Below are positions 54,436 through 64,000 of a DNA stretch of 64,000 nt, piece by piece (within the stretch, counting starts at the first letter, position 1; each line of letters opens with the position of its first letter). Where the stretch lies: positions 12,343,001 to 12,407,000 of the forward strand of contig CM034126.1 of NCBI GenBank assembly GCA_019914995.1. The letters run 5' to 3'. This stretch comes from Acanthochlamys bracteata. Lineage: Eukaryota; Streptophyta; Magnoliopsida; Pandanales; Velloziaceae. The notes below the pieces were generated by a model. That model was not told the DNA's origin, did no database searches, and saw only the letters and a program-made list of their open reading frames with translations. The position numbers and the translations under genes were made by a program.

Positions 54436-55380
54436 ATGGGGAGAGCTATCAGGGTTCTGAGAAGATCACTCACAGCTTTCTCACAAAACTATCATTCATT
54501 CACTTCAACAGCATTCCTACTCGCGACACCCGTCTCAGCTGCCATTCTCATATCACAATCATTGTTTCCTTACTCTTCTCCGTTCATGCGTTCACTTTCA
54601 TCGCGAATGCATTTGCTTTTCGAGGCTGCAGGGTTCCCTGCATACTCAGGATTCTTCTCTCTTCTTAATCTCAAGTTATGTCAATCCATTTGTTCTTTCT
54701 TTTTCACTCTCCCTGTCGCCTTCACCTTTCTTCTTTTAGCCAAGACTACTGTTCTTCGTTGCATTCACAGGCAAAACAGAAACCAGAACCAGCAGCTTTT
54801 CAGGCCACTTTCAAACAATTTGCGGCTTTTCTGCTCACTTCTACTGACTCATATCTTCAACTCTTTCGTAACTTTATCTGCTAATGCTGCAGTATTCTCT
54901 TTACTATTTCTTGCCTTCAATGTAGTTGATCTTCTTGGAATTACTTCTAGCCATTGCATACTAGTTCTTTCTGCTGCTGGTGCTATCATATACTCTTTGG
55001 TACTTGCAAATGCCACAGTTATCAGTAATCTGGCAACCGTTGTATCCGCGTTAGAAGACTGCAGTGGTTATATAGCGGTACTGAAGGCGTGCTTTTTAGT
55101 CAGAGGAGCAGAGGCGACAGCTATGACACTGGCATTGCCCACGAATCTTGGCTTAGCTGCAATTGAAGCATTGTTTCAGTACAGAGTTGTCAAGCCATAC
55201 CGCCTTTCGTCAAAGCTTAGTGTTTCGGTTGTATGGGAAGGCTTCTCTCTTACTTACATGCATTCACTCTTGATCGTGCTCGACATCATCATCAACTACA
55301 TGTTCTACAAGAGCTGCAAACCTGGACACGACCATTCAAGAGAACTGCAACAAGAAAATAAAGGGTCCCTTGAAGCTTGA
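54436..55380 (+). CDS. Multi-pass membrane protein, uncharacterised plant family (paralogue 2)
   Basis: Intronless, 314 residues from the ATG at 54436; the upstream in-frame extension opens with a non-ATG codon. It aligns with the product of 47990-49006, most clearly at VSALEDCSGYIAVLKACFLV, AAIEALFQYRVV, VVWEGFSLTYMHSLLIVLD and the final helix ending NYMFYKSCKP. About six hydrophobic segments are present. The N-terminus starts at once with MGRAIRVLRRSL, shorter and more basic than paralogue 1. Divergence is high, so the pair is old or one member evolved quickly. Function is unknown. Confidence 0.8.
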   Translation: MGRAIRVLRRSLTAFSQNYHSFTSTAFLLATPVSAAILISQSLFPYSSPFMRSLSSRMHLLFEAAGFPAYSGFFSLLNLKLCQSICSFFFTLPVAFTFLLLAKTTVLRCIHRQNRNQNQQLFRPLSNNLRLFCSLLLTHIFNSFVTLSANAAVFSLLFLAFNVVDLLGITSSHCILVLSAAGAIIYSLVLANATVISNLATVVSALEDCSGYIAVLKACFLVRGAEATAMTLALPTNLGLAAIEALFQYRVVKPYRLSSKLSVSVVWEGFSLTYMHSLLIVLDIIINYMFYKSCKPGHDHSRELQQENKGSLEA

Positions 55381-55972
55381 GTTTATAAGATTAAACATGC
55401 ATTCAGTTACCTGCTGCAAAAACTGCATCAACAAACTTCAAATAAGTTTGAGCTTACACATACAGCTTCCTTTGGAATTCTGAGTTTGTGAAAGTGTACA
55501 AAAGCCATTGGATTCCTGCTGCTTTTACCTTTTCTTTTTGTGATCTCATTACTCATGCGGTTGACAAGAAACCTCTAGCACAACTGCTTGCTGCAATACC
55601 ATTACACAAGTGCAAAAAATCATCAGAAGGGAAGACTACTACACTACTTGTTATGGGGTTAGCTTAGTTCAAGTGATAATACATGTTAAGTGATAATGTC
55701 AAAACAAATAAACGAGATGGTGTACACAGAATCATCAAGTGAGATGATTCAGAAACTACAAAAGAAAGAAAATCATGAGAATATTAGTTAAAGCAATACA
55801 AGCAATCTCATCTTCTAACGCTGAGCAAAGAATGAGAGCGCCTTCACATAGCTGCTGCAGTGAACAAATCCCTTCATTATGCTCCACCAACTGTTTTCAC
55901 ATAGAGAAGGCTCCTTCTGCCGTCACTTACCATTTAAGGTTCCTTTCTGAATATGAAGTTCAGCTTTATTTT

Positions 55973-58900
55973 TCATCTAAGGTTTCTATTTTTAGCTTGC
56001 AGTACAGATAGTGATGACTCTTTGGGCCTTCTCAGAACATCTGAACTGTTGTCTGGCTTCAATAGCAGGTTACTCCAATTGGTTGATCTATAAACAATCT
56101 TAGATGGGATCCGATCACTATCTTCACCCCCAGATGCGTCATAACCATCACTGTTCGATCTAGAGAGCAGCATGCTCTTTTGTGCACTGGAGCCACCACC
56201 AGAGGGCAGAGGCACAAGACCCACAGATTCTTCTCCACCTGTAGACATTCGAAAAGGGTGGATATGAAGATCAGGAGAGCTCAAACTGCTATCAGGAGAA
56301 GAAGCCACCACTCCGGATGAAGACATTGCTCGGCTTGTCCGAAAAGCACTCCTTGCTTCCAGCTGCAAGGGCGCCAGACTTGTAGAAGCTTCTGCAGTCA
56401 GTTCACTTGCATTACTGTCAGTGCCACTGACAGAAATCCTTGTAAGGGACTCAGGAGGAAGGTTCAAAGGAGGCTTGCTTCTCTCGTTAGATTGTTTCCG
56501 TCCGTCATGCCCTCTAACCCCGGCCACTGCTGCTACTCTGCTACCTATCTCCTGCCCCATGAACATTTCACCTTTTGCAATAGGCTTCCGTATTTTGGAC
56601 CTTTGCCTAGCCTGTGCAGACGCCTTGGAGACTTCTTCCGCATTCATGCGTGCTAGCGTCCAAGGACTAATTTTGACTGCACTTGCAGTTGTTTGCTTTG
56701 TTGGTTCCGCTGTATATTTCTTGGCAGTTATAGACGTTGCACATTCTAGAGGAATAACATCGAACTGGCAAAAGAACAAAGTGAGGCGGTAAAAACTGCC
56801 AACCAAGAATAAATGGAGAAACTGAGAAATGAAAGAAATTAAATAATTAATTCACATTAACACAGATGGATGTAATCAAAATAAAGGTATAACCATCAGT
56901 AGGAATTGATATTTGAGTGTAAGGATAAGATTGAAATCCCAGAAGAAACAGCAAAAACTAAGTTGATCTTTATTATAGTCAGTTGTTCAAAAGAAACATA
57001 AAACTGCAACTGCAATAAGGGAATCAACTTTTGAAGCTTAAAGTGCTGAATTGCTGGAAGAACAAAGAACCCATCGTCCTACGCATGTTAGGAGGGTGTG
57101 TTGACAAGAATCCGTCAAAATTGGAAACATGAGATGCATGACTGTAACAGTTACTTGTCCTGAAAATTGGACATTGATGCTTGAATAGAAGTATCGCCAA
57201 CTTGCTACATCATTGCAAGGGAATTTTGGCGTGACGAACTAGCTAGTCCCAAGATAGAAGAGTAAGAGACAAAAACAAACAAGAACAAAGCTTGACACCA
57301 TTATCCAATCCCTGTCCAATGGTCAATGCATAAAAGTAGATCTGAGTTCACAACTGTTGACCCCTTGTATGACAACTTCATCCTATATCGTCTTCAATTT
57401 TCAAAGTTACAATATCGGAACTTTGATTAAACTGTAATAGAGCCAGAAAAATCTGTAGGTTCACTTTTGACTATAGCTTCTCAAGAGATATGCCGAAATT
57501 CTATCTTGCAACAAGTGGCATACATTGAGGATTCTGACAAATAGAAGTGCTCATAATGCTTTAACATGCAGTGATTATAGTCAAGTTTCCATATACCCTG
57601 AGTGCACTCATGGGTGTGCTACAAAATTTCTTCACAAAGAAAATTGAGAAAGTTAGGCATAGTACCTGATCCTCTAAGAAGAGCCTAGGTGGGGTGCACC
57701 ATGCGCCACGATGGAATGTGTTAAATGAACTGGTGCTGCTCAACCCAGTGAAAGAGCTCATTTGAGACATCTGTGGACTGTGCGGACCACCATTATCTTG
57801 TTGTTCCTGCTCCCTTAAGGCTATGATGTAATCATAAGTGCTGATTCCCTGTTACATGTAATTGAGAACATATCCGCAATTATGTCATATGCTAACAGAA
57901 CTAGTAGCAGTTCATGCAATGGTGTCAACTTGTGACAAACTATTCATAAGCATATTGAACTATAGATTAACAACAGAAAAAATATAAAGTTGTTTAAACT
58001 TAGTAGCCCCATGTAAACAATACCGTTGGGAATCTACATCACCTGGAATGCTCTCTAGCTCTTTTCTAGTAAAGCTAGGAAATTAGGAGAACACAGTGTT
58101 CTACACTATAGGGATGTGTAGGGACTAAACATATCACAGAACCTTATTTCTTGACACTAACTTCATCATTGAAGGAAAGGATCGCGAGTGAGTCTCAATT
58201 ATATATGAGGAAGCAATCTATTAACACGAACTACCTATCAAGCAAGATGGGAGCAGGCTCCGCTTTTCACATAGAAAGCATGACTTGTACAGATTTTACA
58301 CGTAAAACTTGACATGTTATTAAGATCCTTTTGCTACTATTAACTGTATATTGATTAGTTACTGCATGTGCAAATATTCATCATAGTAAACCCACCAAAC
58401 AACTGGCTGCATGGATCATCCTGTTTTCAAGGCAAATTACAATAAACAAACATGACATCTAAATCAGATTTAGGTGCTGCAATCCACGAGGAAGTTCACA
58501 TTAAAAGGAAATAGGCTTATTACCTTCTGTATCAGAAGAACATGAAAGAAGAAGAGTTGAGCAAGTGGGAAAGCAGCAATCATTGCCAAAGTGGTACATG
58601 CAGCCTGGACAAGTAAAGATGCAACAGTTACCATAATAAGAACTTATTCGCTTGTTACAAATGTAACTGAACTTTGTCTGCTTAAGTTTTCGTTTAGATT
58701 GCTCTTACAAGATATATCTTAATGGATAATTTAAGGACTGGTAAAAGCTAGAAGGAACTTAAAAAGTAGGAGAGATTGCTCACCACAACCACAGCAAAAG
58801 GCACCAAAGAGAAACTGCTTCCCAACTTTGAGACAATTTCAGCTGAGAAGTGCTTCCGCTGAAGGAAGCAACGTATCAGCACAAGTATGCCTATTGACCA

Positions 58901-61092
58901 CTGTAAAATAAGCTGCAAACTCAATCCCATGATGCAAAATGATGGAACCTGTCAATTATCAGCCAAGAAATACCTGGAAGCATACAGCATATTCATTTTT
59001 ATCTAGATGTGCACCTGATGTCTACACAACAAGATTGGATGAAAAGACGCAATTTAAACAGATACTGATAGTCATTTGACTCCAAAAAAAAAGGGATATG
59101 CATAGTCAACAGTATGGTCTACTATGCAACTAGCTTGGGAGAATTTTTAGAGCTGATGTTACCAGCATTGCAGAAGCCTAAGAACAGGAAAAGTAGTTTA
59201 TGCTTACCAAGAGAAGAGCACAAATCATAAGGATAAAGAATCTGAGGTAGTTCCTCCGCCCTATACAGTTATTGAGCCACTAGAGCACCATAAAGACACG
59301 GTAAGGTTATTGCCAAACAGGTATCCTAAAACTGAAGTTAGAATGCAAGTTCATACCCTGCAATGGTGATCAAAACTGTCCACGCATTTGTCACAAACTC
59401 TACAGTGCTTACTGTTTTTCAGTACCTATGATGCATAAAAGCTCACAATAAGAATCTAAAAATACCTTACAGAAACCACTTCTTAATGTTCCATAAAGCA
59501 ATATGGAAGATGATACGAGTAACCTTAAAGCAAATACGATTGAATAGAAGTAGGTAAGCTAGCAAATACGATTGAATAGAAGCAGGTAAGCTAGAATAAT
59601 TCGTGAATGTGATGCACACCTCAACTTCACATAGGCTGCAATAAAACATTCCATCGTCACTCATCTGCTGCTGTGACTGGTCATGAGGATGATGTGCTCT
59701 ATGCAAGCAGGTGTACCATCCGATGAGAACCTTCAAGACATCCGTAATGAAAGAGGAAGAGGACGTCTTGTCAATATTAAGAACATTAGACAATTCTTTG
59801 GCTGCACTGTCCCTTTTGCTGCCCTTCACTTGAGGATTATTTTCATCAGCTGCAGCATTTTGCATGGTGGCAGAACTTCTTACAGATTGACCTGAAAGAG
59901 CCTTCATTCCTGCATCCTTAACCTTCAGATATTTCTTGGACTTGAAAACTCCTGGGTCGGCAGGGTCAGTTGCAATGCACCAAATATACAAACAGAATAC
60001 ACATGTAACCTGAGTAAAGAACCCATCATCACTAACAGAAAATGCTGCTTAGTTTAAGCAAAATCCCCAAGAGCATTAATGGAGTAAAGGAGCAGGCACT
60101 TCTATGGCAGTACAACTAAGGAGTTCATGGAAAAAACTCATTTTGCCATGAGGCCAGAGATCACAAAATCTGGATATGCCTAAGGTGTTTCAAGACCAAG
60201 ACCTAAAACATGAAAACCATCTCTTTTTGACTGTTTATGCTGTATGCTAGCACTTTTGTGCATTATAACATTACAATTCTCAAAAAATAATAAGCAAGAT
60301 GTTTTTACTATAGTCGGTGTATCCTAAATGTTGAAACATCAGTTCACATCATTGTCACTTGATTCTGCAATACATCCAGCCTTCAAACTGGCAAAATTAC
60401 AAATTCTAAAATCCTATAGAACAAGACATAAACAATTTAGATTCACAGCAGCAAATCCTTTCTAATGGCTGATACTAAGCTGCATAAGTGGCAGTATTTT
60501 AAAAATTGAACAAACACACTACATTTTTAAATTGTGTTTGTGAATCTAAACAAATTAATAAGCATCTAAATGTTAGCCAGAAAAGTTTGAATGGAAGCGG
60601 TATTTATTGAAGTAAATAAGAGAAATTTTCATTGATTATTGAGAAAGACAGTAACATTCATTTATCTAGTTAGTACCAAACAAGCAGCCAAAGCTACACT
60701 GACGAGATGAAAAGGCACACATACCGAATAAAACAAAGGGAATTAAAAAGAAAACAACAGAAGAAGAAGAAGAAGAAGAATCACAGATATTTATAAAACG
60801 AGACATATAATAACAATTGTCAAGATAATTCCATTACCATCGGAGTGTAGATTCCCAGAACCACATACTGAAACCGCTTTCTCCCAACAAAAGGCACGAA
60901 GAACACATAGAAAGCAAATGCAAGTGCCAGAAAAAGGGCAATAGCAACCACCTTAAACCAAGAAAAAATAAATATAATCATACCCATTTCTTAAAACCAG
61001 GAAGAAAAAAGAAACAAAAATCAACAAAACCTGAAACTTTAAGGCATTACCTGAAGAGGGTGATAAGGAAGCTGCCATCCGTGCCGCCTCAT
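55973..61092 (-). CDS. DHHC-type protein S-acyltransferase (PAT18-22-like)
   Basis: Nine coding exons, all phases consistent: 61092-61051, 60951-60838, 60009-59620, 59425-59357, 59279-59208, 58912-58784, 58604-58524, 57848-57666 and 56764-55973; 623 residues. Four hydrophobic regions: about 15-37, 42-65, 217-241 and 262-296. The catalytic cysteine-rich domain (about 175-225) has [20 protein letters not shown] with DHHC at 201-204. The motif after the last helix, usually TTxE, is STYD (302-305). The long C-terminal tail has the ARMNAEEVSKASAQARQRSK segment characteristic of the plant subgroup containing Arabidopsis At1g69420, then a Ser-rich region. It should palmitoylate membrane proteins at endomembranes; substrates are unknown. 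The start at 61092 gives MRRHGWQLPYHPLQ, a family-typical N-terminus. Confidence 0.95.
60760..60780. repeat. GAA microsatellite in a DHHC intron
   Basis: Seven consecutive GAA units on the plus strand, inside the second intron of the minus-strand DHHC gene. Likely length-variable. Confidence 0.8.
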
Positions 61093-63252
61093 TTTCCCCT
61101 TTAAAAAACCCTGAACACGTTTTACCTTCATTCATTAGAAGCAGAATGTTTGAAAATGAACTAAATGGTGCTAAGAATCTCACCAGAGTAAAAGAAAATT
61201 ATCAAAATTTGTTCTTTTTTCCTTTCGCTCTACTTATTTTCTCTGTATCTCGCAAGAAATGGGTATTGTCACAGCTGCTTAACCACAAAGCTGATGGACT
61301 ACCATTGGAGTTGAGACAACAGAAACAACACGAAATGCGGGTACATAGAATGAAATATCAGTTTGTCTCCTTCAAATCGCATAAATAAATCTTCACTTTC
61401 TCCCTCTCTCCCCCCGCTGTTGAAAACTCAAATACTCACTATTACATTTTGATGATTTCTTTGTTGAGTGCCTTTTTTTCTTTTTTTATATTTCAGTCTC
61501 ACAAGCTTCAACCCTTTTTTTCTTTTCTGTTTTTTTTTTTCTGGTCCAGACTCCAGAGTCCAGATGGGTAAGATCTGGTGCTTTTAGGCCCTGTGTTCTG
61601 TGAGGTCTTTAATAGACATAGCTGGATCTTAATTTCTAATACATTTATGTACTTGTTTTTCTCTTTCTTGAATGAGTGAGACTATAGTCACGAATACCTT
61701 GAAATTAGCAAATTGCGAAGGACTGCAATCTGATCGAAAACCTTGAAATCGGAAACCTTCTGTTAAAAGTCTTTTCAGATAAAAATGCCAATTTTTATAT
61801 GTCAAGAAATATTTTTTCTACTGTACCCTTCAATATCTTAATTCGAGTTTAGAAAAAATTCACGAATATTTGAGCTTCAGTTAACTGAGATGTGTAATAA
61901 AATGAAAAAATGAGAGAGGATAATGCTCATGCTAAGTTAACATTTGGAGACAAAACACATGTGATGTGAGAGTAATTTGATTGGGTTTAACATAATCTAG
62001 TAAGCTACTTGCTCCTCGAGTTCTTTTCTACTTGTCGTGATGATAGCAAGCTTACCGATCCCTCTTAGCAAGTGAGTGAAACCTTTTTATCTTGTTTTCT
62101 TCTTTCCAGCAAGGAATAAAATACATATTGTAGCAGCTAGCATTTGATCGACTATTTGCTTCTTTCTCTATGAGTTTGAAAGAATAATCATCATTGTTGT
62201 AAGTAACACTTTTAGGCGCATAATAATTGCTTCACAATCTCGCTAGGAGGGAGCACAATCAACCTTGTGTCAAAAAGACCATCACTTAGTAGCATGCGCT
62301 ATCAGATCTTTGCAACTGATTTTAACATAAATATAACAGGGAAGAAGAAGCTTATAGTAATTTGATACTTACTAACAATACCAAAAGCTTAACAAGGGCA
62401 TTATCCAGACAGAAAGTCACAGCCTGGGTAAAGTATTCCAAGTTCCTCGAGGAAGACTGCCAAAACTCCTGCATGAAAACACACAATTCAAGCGAACAAA
62501 TTTTTAGTTGAAGTTGTGAGCTTAACCTGCATTCACACGCCTTAGCCACATCAAACTGACTATTAGAATGTCCATATCCATCATAGGAAAAGCATTATAG
62601 AATTACCTTTCAAATATCGGACTTGTGCTATAATGAAAACATGCTACGAAGACAACTCCTGCAAATCTTATCTCATAAGTTAACATAAACGTCTCACTCC
62701 AACAAAACTACAAGATACAAATTGTATCCTATCACCTTTATGTTTCAAAGGGGAAAAACAAAAGAAAAGGAGTGCTGCACCAAAATGTGGATACCTTAGC
62801 TAATCAATAGATCCACTAATGATATACAAGAAATTGTTTTCTTACAAATATACAAGTACCTATGTGTGACTATATGTAAAGAATTGACTAGGGAAATGAT
62901 CGGACATCATATTATATACAGGAAGAATTGAAAGAATGCTGGTTAGATCTGTACAAACATCTAACTACAAAATTGATGCTGCCCCATGTGACAACTCCAA
63001 GCTCCTGAAACACATTCAGAAGGCAAAAGGAACATTATCAATCAGCAACAACTACAAATGTAGTCTAGAATGTAAATATTTAAGAAAACATTACCATTTT
63101 GGAATCCTGTACAAGGTTTTTGACACCATGGGTGCAGAAGCAGCAGGCAGTTAATCAAGTCTGGTGCAGAACTTTTTGGACTGTACCAGCAGAAGCAAAG
63201 CCAGGTTCCAAATAAGTGGCCAAGACAAAATGTCAATCAAGAGAATCCACAT
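61093..63252. other. Spacer between DHHC gene 5' end and formin-like gene 3' end
   Basis: Includes the DHHC 5' leader and promoter (about 61093-61560, with T-rich runs) and, at the right, the formin-like 3' UTR. A short minus-strand exon-like stretch at about 62362-62468 with acceptor- and donor-like borders was not assignable. No other gene recognised. Confidence 0.35.
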
Positions 63253-64000
63253 TCATCTAACCTCCTTTTCTCTACGAGTAATTGTTTTGGGCTTTTCTAA
63301 TTTCTTTGTTAGCTGTTGGCCTAGACTTCCAGTTCTCAAGTCCTGGACAAAATTACAGATTGCTAGCATTATAACAAGAATATCTCAGAAAGATACAACT
63401 GAAGCTCAAACACAATAATAAAACAGTCTAACCTTCTTACTGGTACTGTTCCAGTTTTCGCTTTCTCAAGTTCAGCATCTTTCAGGGTTTTCTTCTTCTC
63501 AAGCTCGGCTTGCTTACGGTTATCTTCATGTGCGCGCCTAAACATTTGCACAAAGTTCAACAGGGTACTTATAACTGCAAATGAAGGTCATTAGCCAATT
63601 ATAAAGATAGATGCATTATAAAGATGGACCCAATATCAAAGTATTGGCAACAGAAATTCCACTGAACAAAATCAGAGGATAAATGGTAACAAACGTAAGT
63701 TAATGTCAATATGACAATTAAAATGTAATGAAGTTAACAAACATGACTGAATGTCGGTATGGCAAGAGACATGTCAACCACTTCTACTCAAGCAAAGACA
63801 AAAGCAAAATTCTTCAGGATGAAGAGTTGAGGGTCAAACCCACAATGTTTTGGTTGTAGAAAACTGCTTTTAACAGTGGTCACTAAAACCAAATTATCAC
63901 TCATGGTACTCAATATAGAAATTTTATGATGTAACTGATACTGGGAGACTTATGACACTGTTTAATATGAGAAAGATCACACAAAGCTCATACATTTAAA
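63253..64000 (-). CDS. Formin-like protein, C-terminal exons (gene enters from right edge)
   Basis: Two exons are readable: 63574-63441 and the terminal exon 63342-63253, joined in phase 0 (donor GTAAGA, acceptor TTGTCCAG) and ending in TGA. They encode STLLNFVQMFRRAHEDNRK, then a charged helix (QAELEKKKTLKDAELEKAK), then a basic tail ending RREKEVR. The pattern of a helix with FVxMFxRAHEEN followed by a lysine/glutamate-rich helix is the end of the FH2 domain in plant formins, which nucleate actin filaments. The bulk of the gene lies beyond 64000; earlier exons between 63576 and 64000 were not resolved. The family call rests on about 70 residues. Confidence 0.55.

Noticed and set aside
62352-62549. 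Minus-strand frame with acceptor- and donor-like borders
   Set aside because: Considered as the last formin exon, but the formin-like gene already terminates at 63253 and the segment has no formin motif.

Overview
This window is nuclear DNA from a flowering plant, almost certainly a eudicot. The evidence is multi-exon genes with GT..AG introns, AT-rich spacers, plant-only families (ARGONAUTE7, WPP-domain protein, CLE peptide, CYP81 P450) and many short AT-rich elements with inverted ends. I cannot name the species.

Layout. 1-2875 (-): CYP81-type cytochrome P450, running off the left edge. 5735-5965 (-): CLE peptide hormone precursor. 10264-10842 (+): WPP-domain (MAF1-like) protein. 15340-24110: a three-copy locus. 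Its intact middle copy (18447-21283, +) encodes two SRR1 domains followed by an RNase H-like domain. A collapsed copy lies upstream and a decayed copy downstream, the latter carrying a transposon with target-site duplication. 24437-24619: possible fragment of a P-loop kinase-like gene. 25301-25890 (-): small membrane-protein gene with a broken frame. 26796-32981 (+): 18-exon RING plus LON-domain ubiquitin-ligase-like protein, preceded by a uORF. 36863-40804 (+): AGO7 with its TATA box. 43053-46007 (+): decayed UXT/prefoldin-alpha-like gene. 47990-49006 and 54436-55380 (+): two related single-exon multi-pass membrane proteins. 55973-61092 (-): 9-exon DHHC protein S-acyltransferase. 63253-64000 (-): last exons of a formin-like gene that enters from the right edge.

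These are ordinary plant neighbours, not an operon. AGO7, membrane proteins and a DHHC transferase side by side recalls the Arabidopsis chromosome 1 interval around AGO7 (At1g69440) and a DHHC gene (At1g69420, from memory), so the right half is probably an old conserved block. The most unusual item is the SRR1-SRR1-RNase H fusion: a light/clock-associated fold duplicated in tandem and joined to an RNase H-like domain of the retrotransposon-derived plant type that has lost most catalytic acids. Exon phases join cleanly through all five exons, and both decayed copies carry the same RNase H tail, so the fusion predates the local duplications.

All splice sites were read by eye from the sequence and family expectation. 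No RNA evidence or database search was available. No tRNA, rRNA, known microRNA precursor or CRISPR array was recognised.
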